Assembly: GCA_964017145.1 (NCBI GenBank)
Contig: OZ024840.1
Coordinates: 868,001-932,000, forward strand
Direction of reading: 5' to 3'
Length of the DNA stretch: 64,000 bases
Source: Agrocybe praecox
Taxonomy: Eukaryota; Basidiomycota; Agaricomycetes; Agaricales; Agrocybaceae
Made by a program: the position numbers and the translations under genes. Below are positions 1-11,871 of the stretch, one piece after another. Positions within the stretch are counted from its first letter, which is position 1, and the number at the start of each line of letters is the position of its first letter. Below the pieces are notes generated by a model, which saw only the letters and a list, made by a program, of their open reading frames with translations, was not told the DNA's origin and did not search any database.

Positions 1-1306
1 AATGCGTGCAATGCAATAAAGAATTTACGCATTATGCCAATGGGCCGAAAGCGTGCTTGTTCCACCGTGCAGAATATGATTCATGGTCGAAACAATTTCC
101 ATGTTGCAGCACATCTCATCCTTGCAAATTCAATGCCCATCGATCAAAACGTCATTGCGACTATCCGTACGGACCATTCTTCCCCCGTGTATGGGCAATT
201 ACTGGTTATGTTGACACCACAGATCAATGGGCAGCAGTGGAGGACACAAAGCTAGAGTCTGATGACGTTCAGAAAGCTTCGGTTCACAAGCTACTTAGAT
301 GGGTTTCGCGTGGTGCCCTTGTTGAAGAGAACACTTTGCTCCTCACGGTCGTCAGAGTATCGTACAAATACCCATACTACTTCAACGCATTTACTGCAAA
401 TGACATGGAGGAAATATTCAAATCTGTACGACACTCGCGCCGTACGTTGATTTTCCGGACTTCTCCAGATGAGAATGAGTTTGCTATGGCGGAATGGATC
501 CTTTCAATCTCAGGCAAAATCACCGGAATACGTATAATTGCGAAGAGCGCGACCTCTGCTCATCCTTGGACCTGTGTGTTTCTTGTCGATCTCAAGACAT
601 GTACGAAGCCGGGGGACATGGTCAATCCTTAAGGATACCCAATCTCGTCCAACTTGTACCCCGCATCCCTTTGAGTCCTTCTGAATTGTTTCTCGCCATC
701 GTCCTATCCGGATCAAGGTTGTCGTCGAAGATGAGCAGTGCTCACTTGTTCTGGAGCATGTGTATAGGCCATATTCGCTTGAGAAACAGAAAGACACGGA
801 CCTCGCATTCTTTTTTGACAACCCCAAAATGTTCTTCCGTTACTCTTTGCACGTCGAACCTGCAGATGGGGATGACGCAGTCATCAAATTTTCGGCAAAT
901 TTCCAAATTAAAGCCCATGGAACCTTACGCGATGCCAGAATATATGGATGTGATGGGGTTGACGCTGGAATGGGGACGATGCAATTATTATATTCGGTGA
1001 GTTGCGTCGTACTCGACGTTATATTTACTCACACTTCGTAGGCGCGCGTACGCGGCAGCCGCCAACGACTTTCGCGTTTTGGTCATCGCATATAATGCCG
1101 CCGGAGTCGAACGACTCGTCTTCGAGATTTTCGACTCCAACGAAGGTACAGCGGTCGAGATGTTTTTTTGCAGTAGTATGGAGGGATATGCGTGGGAGGG
1201 CTACGTGCGTCGAGGAATGATGGTTTCAAGGTACGTACTCGCGCCCTGTCATTCAAAAAATATCGAGCGCTTACTTTCCCTTCACGTACTTAGATGTGAT
1301 CGTTAA
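1..1306 (+). CDS. CHORD-like Cys/His-rich protein, 5' end missing
   Basis: The gene enters from the left edge already open. Its first visible 60 residues are a Cys/His cluster resembling a CHORD zinc-binding domain: a CxxC pair, then ACLFH, a Trp, a CC pair, PCK, and H..HCDYPYGPFF. Next comes a conserved-looking stretch with YVDTTDQW and VED. The first exon stays open to 632. Clear coding resumes around 685-996 in another frame (VVVEDEQCSLVLEHVYRPYS), then at 1043-1230 (NDFRVLVIAYNAAGVERLVF), and ends in a short exon at 1294-1306. The last intron (1231-1293) is clean and in phase. The two earlier junctions, near 600-720 and 997-1041, could not be joined in phase, so I may be missing an exon, or the gene has frameshifts. 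CHORD proteins act in co-chaperone complexes; that role is family knowledge, not shown here. It could also be an unrelated fungal zinc-binding family. Confidence 0.5.
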
Positions 1307-1753
1307 TACATGTACATATATTGTTTTTTTTTGTTAATGTTATTCTTGTTTTTCTTGTCGCACATCTCTGAAAAAAACATATCTGTGTCTATTTTTGTGT
1401 AAGTACACGGGCGCGACATAGTACACTACTAAGAAAAAACAGAAAATGATAATTAAAGACTCGTACTGCCACGCGTAGCGGTGGCCCTGCAACACAAGTA
1501 AGTTCTTTATCATCACCGTATGCGACTAGATCGGCGTTATATTATATTCGAGTATACAGTGTTACCCCATTCTATGCATGATGCGGCTCTCCCTCAATTT
1601 CTGTGATGTAGCCAGAGCAAACTGCGATACTACACATTCATTCCTTAAAACCCAGAGTAATGTAGCGCAACAGATCATCAGCATTCCCCATCCATCCATT
1701 CTACTGTTGTCGCAATGTGGTTGAATGTGGATATACACGGCGGGCGCCGACAC

Positions 1754-1910
1754 CTGTATCTTGAAAATACAGCCTACTAATATATACCGGTCGCGTGTAT
1801 ATACTGTCCTGTATTTCCAAGATACAGGTACCGGCCATACTATATATGGGAGGCCCGAGTCTGTATCTTCGACATACAGGTTAATAAATACACGCGACCT
1901 GTATTTATTA
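1754..1910. repeat. Cluster of 19-bp palindromes CTGTAT...ATACAG
   Basis: Three near-identical imperfect palindromes occur in 126 bp: CTGTATCTTGAAAATACAG (1754-1772), CTGTATTTCCAAGATACAG (1809-1827) and CTGTATCTTCGACATACAG (1861-1879). The second is the reverse complement of the first with one mismatch, so the units both self-pair and pair with each other. A perfect 10-bp inverted repeat TAATAAATAC/GTATTTATTA follows at 1882-1910. They could be an operator array for a dimeric regulator or the remains of a foldback element. Confidence 0.6.
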
Positions 1911-2081
1911 GCTTGCCGTGTATATAGTATTTAGTATACATGAAGGAGAAGTCCCTCCTGAAGATGACGCGCAGCGGGTGTGGATGCGTTGAGAGGACCG
2001 AGATGGGATGTCGATGAACATGTATGACGATCATTGATTTGAAGAGGTTGTAATCGTCAAGAGGCCGAGTGAGGATCCGCA

Positions 2082-2241
2082 GTGTTTGGTTATATAGCTC
2101 GCATGCATGCATCTAGCTGCAGAATCCCGACTTGCTTTACTAATTCTGGGTGATGGGTGAGTGTTTGATTATATAGCTCGCATGCATGCATAGATCTAAC
2201 TGCAGAACCCAGACTTGCTTTACTAATTCTGGGTAATGGGT
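2082..2241. repeat. Tandem duplication of an about 80-bp unit
   Basis: Two adjacent copies (about 2082-2159 and 2160-2241) share TATATAGCTCGCATGCATGC and then CTTGCTTTACTAATTCTGGG. They differ at a few bases and by a 3-4 bp indel. The cause is probably local slippage or unequal exchange; no function is evident. Confidence 0.8.
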
Positions 2242-2320
2242 GGAGTGACTCACACTCAGATACATACTACAGATTCGAATTCGGACATTTGATTGACGAA
2301 TGAAGTGTCCGTCGAGGTGA

Positions 2321-4810
2321 ATGGGGACCGGGATGAATGAATGCATGAATGAATGGAAGGATCCCAAGGTCAAGGATTCAAATATTCATTCACGTACCTT
2401 CGTCTCTACATTCTCTATGCTGCGCGTCCACACCTCGTCGTCTGCGTTATACATGCCGCCGGTGCGTCCCCAAATTCAAAGTCCAAGGTCACAGTCGACA
2501 AAGACAAAATCAAAGTTCAAGAAAAGCACACCGCACGTGTCTCTAAGTCCCACTGCAGATGAAGACTCGACGAAAATATCTGCATTTAACCCGAACCTGG
2601 GTCCGACGCTTATTTCGTCACTAGGACTAGGAGCGGACCGCGGTACACATCGGAACTCTGCACATCGACACCATCACCGCCATGAGCATCAACGCGCTCA
2701 TGGCCGGCGTGCTGATTCAGAACCTTAGCGACATACGCATGGCGCATGTACCCCCCCCCGTTCATGATAGCAGAGTTCGAGCAGGTCATGTGTGCTGCTC
2801 TGTGTCGTGGTGTTCAGACTGATCGCGACGACGGTGCGCGGCGTTTTGTCGCGTCTGTTGAATCGACGAGCGATATTATTGGCGATGGGCCAAGGCGGAC
2901 TTGGAATTCCTTGTCATCAGAATCCAAGGAGGAAGGTGCAGGAGCTTCTAGCGTAGCGCCTGCGCCGTCGCGTAGTACATCATCGCGTATCAGGCGTACG
3001 GCGGCCAGTGCTAGTAGTACTAACACGAAGGAGGAAAACCGTGACGACAAATTCGGTGCCGGTGATAGACACGAACGTCACGATCGTAATGATGCTCTAA
3101 ACATAAACAACGCAGACCATCGGAATTGTGGTCTGGCAGGTTATGCTTATCACTGGCATCGTGGTGGTGGGGAAGTTAGATTGGGCTTGGCTGGGTCTAT
3201 ACCTACCACTAACGATGACATATCAGCAAACTCAAACCCTGGAGCTGGAACTGGAGACCCGCCTGCGCATGGGGTGTATGTCGAACGTTCGAGACTGGCG
3301 AAGCGACGAAGTTCGAGTTGGCAGGAATAAGAATTCGAAGAGTGTCTCCCTCCAGGCTCCCGAGTCGGCAACAGCCAGACGGAATTTTGGTTTCGGGGGA
3401 TATAACACGAAAATGGTGAGTCGACCCTGAATTAAATTTATGTTATGTTATTTGTATGTCACTGCAATTTTGTTGATTGACCCTTGATACTTACCGGTAA
3501 ATCAGCGTAAATCCGACGTTGACGTTATTACTTTGTACGCTTTTTTTTCTTTTCTTTTGTGCTTTGCTTTGCTTTCGGTATTTTCCATCGTCCCTGACCC
3601 GCTTTCGAAGCCTCGTTTTCTGTCATATTCAATTCAATCACTCCTTTCTGTCTGATTTCTATTTTTGATTCCTTTGACACAACAACGAGGACGAGACTAA
3701 TCAGGCTCGAGCGTACAACATCTTTTCAACCGACCTCATTCCCTTCACTTTCCTTGCTTTCCTTTTCAATCGTGTCCCCACACAATTCCGCATTGTCCAT
3801 TGCATTCTAGTCATTACGTTCCCTCCTTTCCTTCCCTTACTCTCCATTTCTCCATCCCTTACTCACTCATTCACTCATTCACTTACGTTTTGCTCTACCT
3901 CGCTTTGCGCTGCTTTGCATTTGCATCCCTTACGCTCTTTCAAAATTTCATTCTATCCAATTCAATTCAATTGCTAACGCGCTCGCCCATTGTTCATAGC
4001 CTACTTTAGAGGACTACGACGCGGACTACCATCAGCACTACCACCATCCATCGTCGAGGATAAGACACGGACGACGCGTCCCAAGTTTTTCCACTTCCTC
4101 CAGTCCCGAGTCTGAATCCAGACGTCCGCACGCGCACGCGCAGAAACACACCCACCGCTCGAGTCAAAGCGCATCACTCGCAGTCCACCTTGAGCTTGAG
4201 GATATACCGGAGTTGACGGTCAAGGACGAGTACGAGGTTGAAGACGAACAAGTCGGGAGTGCGTATCTTTTCTTGCTTGCTTTCTTGCTTTTCAACTTTC
4301 CCTTTTTTCAACTTGTTCCCATAATTTCAACCTACTCCATCTATCTATCGGATATCCTTTCTTCGCTGCTACTATATGATGCTACTCGATAGATTCCTAT
4401 ATCCATCCATTCCGTCCGTCAAATCAAACTGTTGCCAATGACGCGCCCTATTCTACTCTCTACTTCATATGTCCGTTCATCTATTCATCCCATCCGTCTG
4501 ATTGCGTTCATGCTTTCATTTTTCCTCCACTTATTCTTATTCGTTTCATGAATGAATAAGTTCTGACTCTAATCCTAAACTTCATTTCGTATCTTGATCT
4601 CCTCTTTTTCATATTTTGTCTTTGCTTTGCAATTTCTTACGTTCGCTTTCGTTTGCAGATCTCACAGCACACACTAACGCGAACACCAAACCAAAATCAG
4701 AATCGAAAGGGATCGTTCCTGACCACGACTACAACTTGACATCACTCCCGCTATCGTCGGCAACATCAGCCACACCACCCGACGCCCGCCGTTTACTTTG
4801 GGTTGATTGA
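2321..4810 (+). CDS. Putative multi-exon membrane protein with hydrophilic tail (start unresolved)
   Basis: The last three exons fit together in phase. One ends at 3415 (donor GTGAGT) after a hydrophobic segment near 3115-3215 (WQVMLITGIVVVGKLDWAWL). The next is 4012-4258, coding a His/Ser-rich and then acidic tail (LELEDIPELTVKDEYEVEDE). The last is 4659-4810, ending at TGA. Further upstream, hydrophobic stretches appear in shifting frames (ALMAGVLIQNLSD near 2690-2740; SCVLLCVVVFRLIATTV near 2780-2825), suggesting more membrane helices on exons I could not join. The coding strand and the 3' exons look sound; the 5' structure is guesswork. I do not recognise the family. Transcript evidence would be needed to decide whether these exons instead belong to the large gene starting at 5131. 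Confidence 0.35.
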
Positions 4811-5092
4811 AATCCTCAAATCCGACCCGACGAGCCGAGTAACGTTATTGCTTTGTTTTGTACGTCCCCGCTTCGTTTTTTTTTTTTTTGGTCAGTCATC
4901 CAGTTCATTCTTTTCAACCAACCTACTTTCCCTCCAGTCGCTTTTGCATCGTCCTTTGCATTCCTTCCCTTACTCACTCATTCACTTACGTCTTGCTTTG
5001 CATCCCCACGCTCTTTAAAATTTTCATTCTATTCAATTGCTGACGCGCTCGCCCATTGTTCATAGCCTACTCTAGAGGACGACACATAGACG
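3800..5092 (+). repeat. Direct duplication containing an intron 3' end and splice acceptor
   Basis: Sequence around 3880-4022 is repeated around 4981-5092. Both copies share CACTTACG, a CATTCTAT..AATTCAATTGCT stretch, and the block ACGCGCTCGCCCATTGTTCA followed by TAGCCTACT(T/C)TAGAGGAC. In the first copy this is the end of an intron plus the first codons of the exon at 4012. In the second the same acceptor context lies just upstream of the ATG at 5131, but the following sequence soon hits TAG and TGA. The duplication therefore placed a ready-made acceptor in the leader of the next gene. Confidence 0.7.
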
Positions 5093-5130
5093 ACGACGAC
5101 TGAATCCCGGCCACTGCCACCAAAAATACT

Positions 5131-8100
5131 ATGATACTCATAACACCCCCTTCGAACCATATTCACCACTACCAACAACAACAGCATCAGCACCAACAAC
5201 AATTCACGTCAGGCCACGCAGCGGCGTCGACGTCGACGATCGACGTAGGTCTGAGCGGGTGTTTGGGTGCGGGTTGTGTGATTGGGTCAGCTTCCGGTTC
5301 GTCTTTAGGCCCAGGTTCACCTTCGGGTCCTACGACCGCGAACGCAAACGGGAATGCGAACATAAACACGACGACGACGACTGGGCAACGTACGCGTACG
5401 CGCACGAAATTGCACTCAAAGTCGAGCACGAAGTCAAGGCCCAAGTCCAAGTCGGGACCGAACTCGAAACCGAAAACAAAAACAAAAACGAGTACGAATG
5501 GATACACGAGTGGGTGGGCCGACTCGAATGCCGTCGCGGGGCCTTCTTCGTTATCGTTGTCATTATCCCCAGTACCGTCATCGTCGCCACTACCGCCTAT
5601 CCAAGGTGGAGGAGGTGGTGTAGGATCCACACTCCGCCGACGACTCAGCGCGATTCATATGCCTGGAAGTACTAATTCCGCATCGCCATTATACAAGGGA
5701 AAAGGTGTTGATAATATCACCAAGACCAGCACCGCGAACGCCAACAGTACCAACAACGCGACTGACGAGCTCCTATCCATCCCACCTATACTATCCATCC
5801 GAACGTCTTCGAGTGCGCCTAATCTCTTTGCGCGTATTAGGAAGCAGCTTTCGAGGACTGGGATGGGGGTGGGTGGGGGCTCGGGCTCGGAGGCTTTGAG
5901 TGAATGGAAGGATGGACGAGGAGGGGTGGAGAGCGGAAAGGAGGAAGAAAGGGAGAGGAAGTTGAGTAAGACTGGGAAGCTTGGCAAGAAGGAAAAGGCG
6001 AAAAAGAAGGAGGAGAAAGAAGTTGACAAAACCCAGCTGCCTCTCTCTACTGTTGTTTTTCCTGTCACGGCTGCGAAAGAGGCGGCAATTATACGCGATG
6101 AACAGGAAGCAAAGGAGGAAGAGGACGAAGCATACTCGGACTCTTCGATGAAGACGGCCAAAACTTCCAATTCTACGTCGACTAGTGGAAGTAAGAGCGG
6201 GAAGAAGAGGAAGAGGAGAAGAAGTGCGAGGAGTAGGAAGAATAGGAACAATGGAGGGACGTCGTCCCCGTCGATGCATTCGTGCGATAGTGTGCCTTTG
6301 GACGCGGAGGTTCAAGCTGAAGGCGATGGAGCACCATACGTCCCGCTTATCGTGCAGCACGAACGGGCCATGTTAGCTGCTACTGTTGATGTGGAGAAAA
6401 AATCCTCTTCCTCCTCGTCCTCGGCACAGCACGACCAGGAACCCATCAAACAACGACGAAGCAGCATCTTCCGTGCCTCTTCGCCTCCTCCGCTCGTGCA
6501 TCCCGCTCCGTCATCGCGCTTGCCCCCATCACCATCGTCGTCCCAAAAGGACGTGCAGGACAAGCAAAGCCAAAATGCAAAACATAGACCGGTATCCTTC
6601 ACTATCACCCCCGCCCCTGCGCCCGCCCCCTCCGACCACTCGCCCGCATCGCCCTCATCCCCAGGCTTCCCCGCGTCCCCGACATCACCAACTTCCGCGC
6701 ACTCCCTCAGCCCACCGCTGTCCCCTGCCTCGCCGACGTTCTCCGTGTCGTCTGGCCATGGGTATGGGCAGAGCTATGGGTACGGCTACGGAGCAGCAGC
6801 TGCGAGGAGACAAAGCTGGGCGAGCGTGCTTAGCCAGGGGAGTAATTGTACGAGCAGGAGCAGCTTGGAGAGTCGCGGGCCTGTCACGCCTGGAGGTCCA
6901 GGAGGAGGGTTTATGACGGCGACGGCGACGTCAACGATGGGCCCTGGTGCGAGTGGGGCGCAGGGCCTTGTGGTTGTCGTTACTGGGACAGGGAGTGATG
7001 AGGAAGACGGTGACGAGACGGAGGAGGTATGTAATATTCAATTTTAACGGTTGTTGATTTCTAGATTCTAACCTTTTCTCCTCTTTTTCTTCTACGTCGT
7101 TAGGATGTAACGCGTACGTCCGTGTCTTCGCGCAGCATCAAGCTCTCTCCGCCACCACCACGCTCGCAGCAGGGTGCGGTGCAGAGCAAGCCCCCGCCAT
7201 CTGCCATGCCAGCCTCAATGCCAGTGACGAAAAGACACTCCCGACAATCTCTCAACCTCGGGACGCACCCCGCGTCTCCACCGCCTTTGATCCCACTGCC
7301 TCTACCACCCAGCACACCTCGCAAGCGGGACGCACAGCACTCGACGACGACTTTTCCGTCGAGCACAAGCAGAGGGGGTATTGTCAAAGACAAAGAAAGA
7401 GTTGTTACTACTATTACTACCGCTGCTGGTACCACTTCCGACGCCGACGAAGAAATTGACTTTGTAGACTCGCACGTCTCCGCGATCGACGCGTCTTCGG
7501 ACCATGTGGACCTCGATTCGGTGTTAGGTCTCAGCTTGTACGAGGGCGGTGGGGGTGGTGTCGATCCATACTCGAGTTCATATGCACACCATCCATATTT
7601 GAGCGGCAAGATCTCCACTGCTCCCGATGATTATTCCTACCCCCATGTCCGCGCGCGTTCCCCCCCAGTAAACGACATGCACCCGATAGATGCCTTCGTG
7701 TATGGGCATGCATACGCTATTGGCGCTGAGGACGGCGAGGACGATGAAGAGGAAGAAGAGTACTTCCGCTCATTCTCCGCCTCGCCTGCTTCTTCGCGAC
7801 GCTTGTCGTCCTCGTCCCCGTCGGTATATGCTACTCTGAGGACTAGAGAGTCTTTCTCTGCCCCATTGGCTTCTTCGGGGGTGGTTAATGTTAATATCAG
7901 TAGTAGTCCTGCTGCTGCTGCTTCTCCTGGTGTCAACCAACGCACCGCCGAACGTGAAGTGAAGAAGATCGGCGTAGGGCGACAAGTCGTCCTTTCCACA
8001 CATGTCGCTAGCTCTGCTTCTGCTTCGGCTGGTGGTGGTTCGGGCGGAAGGAGGGCATCACCGACAACGAAAGATCGACAGAAGGAATGTGGTGCTGCTG

Positions 8101-10621
8101 AAAGGGAGCAGGATAAGGCTGCGGAGAGGGCACACAACGCAGAGTGGACTCTGGGCTTGGGGGTTGGGTCGGGTGTTACTGGGTCTGGTTTGGGAGGAGG
8201 GGCAGGTGTAGGAGGAGGAGAAGGAGAAGGAGGGAGACACGCATCACACGTCCATTCGGATACGGAGTCGGGGTTCTCGTCCGTTTACACACTTTCGGGA
8301 TCGATGGCAAGCGCTACAAGCAATAGTAGTGTGGGTACTGGAAGGAGTTCCTCGTCTACTACTAAGACGATGAGGGATATAGAAGAAGCAGAAGAAGACA
8401 AAGGGACCTCAGGGGTTCGAGCACGGAGCACGACGATGTTGACATCGGCAGTAGCACCAGTAACGACTGCGAACGCGACCTCGACTCAAAGTCAGATCCA
8501 GAACCGCACAAGGACGAACACGGTCCCTCTTCATCCGCTCGCCGCGTTGGCGTTATCTTTGTCCTCACGTTCTTCAAATCAGAGGAGTCACCTCTCGGTG
8601 CCTACGCCTTTCAGTCTCGCTTGCTCTACCGCCTCTTTGGTCCCATCCTCATCGACGACGACGGCGCGAGAAAGGACCCAGTCCGATCCGTCCAGCATCA
8701 GCTCCAACGTAAACGAGGACTGGACACTGAACCTCGGCGTCCCCTCCAAGCTCAAATCGAAGGTCAACTCGCCCTCTCTCGGAAAGGAGAGGAACTCGGA
8801 CCCGATTATACTACTCCCCCGAGCACCGGTACCGTTGATTATCAATGTGGAGGATGTTGATGGTGGTGGTTGTGTGCGTGGACCGCCGAGCGACGTTGAG
8901 GAGGAGCTGGAGCGTGTGGAACCGTGTGGAATAAAGGTGGAGACGGCGGAGATGGACTTTTGCGTCCCGCGTATGGTGAGGGATGGGCGGGGGATGAATG
9001 ATGATGCGTTCCTTGGCGTCGTGGAGAGTACGTCGTCGAGGAGTAAGTGTCGGCAGGATGTGGGTCGTGCTCGTGTTGTTAAGGAGGAGGATGAAGTAGA
9101 GAAGGTTGCCGTGGTGATGGAAGAAAAAGAACAGAGCAGTACTGAAGAGGAGGATAACAACGACGAGGGGGAAGGGAAGGACCCTCGATCGCGAGCACTG
9201 ATGAATGCAAAAGCCAATCTAGCGACGCTCGACGCGCTCTCGGAGGATCTGCGAAAGTTTAACGAGATGCTAAAGGCAGCAGCGAACGAAGGCATCGTGC
9301 CCAATCTCAACTCGAGGTCGAAGTCAAAGCAGAGTCTGGATGTGGTAGCGGGGGATAAGAATCAAAAGCTGAGCACGAAAAAGTCGCGCAGCGTACTCCA
9401 GATCGACGAGCCCCCGCCACCGAATGCGGTGTTAAGGGGCATGCCGAGTGTCGATGCGCTCTTTGTCGATGTGGTTGGTGCGGGAGTTGAGTTGGGCGCG
9501 GATGTCTTTGATATTGAGCGTAATGAAGATCAGGAAAGGGTCGAAGAGACCACAAAGGGTGAGTGCATCCGTTGATTTTTGAAACGTTGCGACGATGGCT
9601 GATGCATTGATGATACTCAGGACCCCTTTCAATACCGATGGCGCAGTTTACTAGAGGCTCAACGAGACCGAGGATAACGAGTCGGGCGAGCAGCCTTGCG
9701 AGCAGTTGCGCGTCCTCTTCTGGTTTGGGCGCCAAGGCGCCATTACCATTTGCCCCTCTCCGTTGGCCCGAATCGAAGCTTGCCAAAACGGATTGCACCG
9801 CTGCTCCTATTGCAGGAGGAGGACCGGGACGAGCACTGAGTCTCCGCGAAGCTACTGCGCTTGGCCCTGTGTCGGCTTTTGAACATGTACATCCTCGACC
9901 TTCTGTGTCGGTGGCAAGTGGGAAGAAGTCATTGAAGATCACAACCACGACCACGACCACTACGCAGGCAGCGGCACAGGCAGCACAACCCTCACAAAAG
10001 TTGACGTCTCCGTCGTCTTCTTCCGTCGATTCGTATGCTTCTTGTGAGAGCGCTGCATCTGCATCTTCATCAACATCGTCCACACCCACAGTAACGCCCA
10101 CGAGGACGGTATTTGCCACCTCTTTATCCCTTGGGCCGAACACAACTGCTCCTGTCTTCCCTCCTGTCGTCTCGCCAGCATCCTCACACATCAACCCAGT
10201 AATGCACTGCACAAGAACTCGGAAAACCGCACTCTCCCTCTCGCGCAAGTCGCCTCCTCTTATTATCCCTACGCTCACTTCTCCCCTACCTCCACTGACC
10301 ACTTCAACCACTCTGCCGAGCCCAACGAGCCCACAGACGCCCTCTGCCGAGTCCCTCCTCAGCCCGCTCACACCCGCCGCTAGCTCGTTCCCTATGCCGC
10401 CGCCGCTCTCTGTGCCTTTACCTCCCATGCCTCCCATGCCCACTCGTGAGGCGTGTCAACAAAGGAGGTTCGGTGCTGCCAATAGCCTTCTCCTGCCCGC
10501 TGAAGCTCATGCTAGCGTGAAGGAAGTGCCGGAGGAAGAGGAAGAAGGCACGAACACGTCGGGTGAGGGTTCGATGGAATCTATGGAGTATTATACTGCT
10601 CGCTCGAGTTTTAGTCACTGA
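5131..10621 (+). CDS. Very large disordered Ser/Pro/Gly-rich protein, three exons
   Basis: Three exons join in perfect phase: 5131-7026, 7104-9558 and 9621-10621, giving 1783 residues. The start at 5131 is supported by an in-frame TGA at 5101. The product is almost wholly low complexity: a Gln/His-rich N-terminus, K/R-rich blocks including GKKRKRRRSARSRKNR near residue 360 (a probable nuclear localisation signal), long Ser/Pro/Thr tracts with SP and TP sites, acidic runs, and only a few ordered-looking pieces. One is a short helical stretch near 9200-9290 (LMNAKANLATLDALSEDLRK). No catalytic domain or membrane helix is seen. Such proteins are common in basidiomycetes and often serve as scaffolds or regulators; the function here is unknown. 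Open frames on the opposite strand are composition shadows. A T-rich tract at 10,680-10,760 suits a 3' UTR. Confidence 0.75.
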
Positions 10622-11871
10622 TCTCCGAGCGAACGAGACGGTGTGTTTCCTTGATCTCTCTTTTTGGCGTTTTTCTCGATGTTGTATAATTATTTTCATT
10701 TTTATTTCTACCATCTATTATTGCTCTTACTTTATTATGTATATATTCTCTTGCCGTTTGTTTTCTTGCCCTGCTGTCCATTATAATCCCCTCTTCCCCT
10801 TCTCTCGCTTTTCTTTTTTGTCCAGTATAATCCATGCACATAATGCTAATTCTTCCCCACTCCTACCCATTATCCGGACGGACTCATTTAACGAGTCTGT
10901 ACCTATCACGCTCATTGACGACCCTCCTTCTCTCCTCTCCGCTTGCAACAACGATTACACACATACATATCTCCCTTTTATAAACCGACCAGGAAAAAAC
11001 AATTGGTCGTTGTTCCTCACTCTATATATATATATGCCATAGTGCCTAATATGACATTCCAAAAGGTGTACTTTTATTTTTTTACATGGGTCTTTTGAAC
11101 AATTTAATTATCATTTGAATCGAGCGAGTCAGGTCTCTAATCAAGGATTATTTTGCGCAGAGCTCCCAGCCGCTTGTCAAGTTTCGAGCGCTAGCTAACT
11201 TAGTCCAGTGGTTGGCATATTGAAACGATGTGAATCGTTGTGAGTTCGGGGAAAGAGGTGAGACGAGGCGGAATCGTCTCGGGGTTCTAAACCTCTTGGT
11301 GGTGAATGGAAAGGGTAGGTGTGGAACGTTGCGTGGATTAATAACGAGTGTGAGTCAGGTACATAACTTCTGCTCGGGAGTACATACAAGTAGGACTACG
11401 TTTATATATGTAATTCTACCTGTATCGATACTCAGGGGGTAAGATAAGAAATCAAATCGAATGAGAAATGTTTATTTAGGCGAAAAGAAGTTTTCTAAGA
11501 GAAATTAAACAAGCGACGGAGAACCCTTAAGGGTGCTTCGCTGGCAGAAAGGAAAATAAACTAAAAGGGTAGTATAAGGAAAAGGGGGAATGGCTTCGGT
11601 CCGAAATGGTGTGTTTGTGTCGGTTTCGGGCATAGGCAAGGTGTGTACCTTACAATATAACTCCGACGCTGAACTGAACCGAGGGGTATGTACTAGTAGC
11701 GGAGCAAAGCGTGCGAATAAGTATCACGAAGAATTGATGCTCCCCGATTTGGACTTGGTAATTTTAATGAATTTTGCCAATAGGTACAGGCCACCTTGAA
11801 TCAGTGTGTATTGTACTGTCCGGATGTCTGGATAAATTACACTACTAGCATTAATATGTACAAGCTCGAGA
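10622..11871. other. Intergenic region with a tRNA-like patch
   Basis: The first few hundred bases are T-rich and look like the 3' UTR of the large gene. After about 11,100 there is a tRNA-like stretch (listed separately) and then unremarkable sequence. Small open frames at 11,195-11,800 show no domain and no splice logic, so none is called. Confidence 0.5.
11195..11295 (+). ncRNA. Degenerate tRNA-derived sequence (possible SINE head)
   Basis: TAGTCCAGTGG at 11,201 resembles a pol III A box, and GGTTCTAAACC at 11,283-11,293 matches the B-box pattern GGTTCnAnnCC. Between them AACGA-TGTGAA-TCGTT forms a 5-bp stem with a GTG-containing loop, reminiscent of a histidine anticodon arm but one base short. 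A second hairpin, GAGACGA/TCGTCTC, sits just before the B box. The cloverleaf is not intact and the box spacing is long, so this is more likely a tRNA pseudogene or SINE than a working tRNA. Confidence 0.3.

Larger units (their letters stand above)
1307..2320. other. Intergenic region
   Basis: I see no supported gene here. The start is A/T-rich with T-runs suited to the end of the upstream transcript. The rest contains the palindromic cluster at 1754-1910 and the tandem duplication at 2082-2241, listed separately. The short open frames overlap each other and match no recognisable protein. Confidence 0.5.

Noticed and set aside
5187..5630. Minus-strand open frame under the giant gene
   Set aside because: Pro/Asp-rich mirror of Ser/Gly-rich codons on the plus strand; no splice logic or domain. 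The same holds for the other antisense frames at 5.6-10.4 kb.
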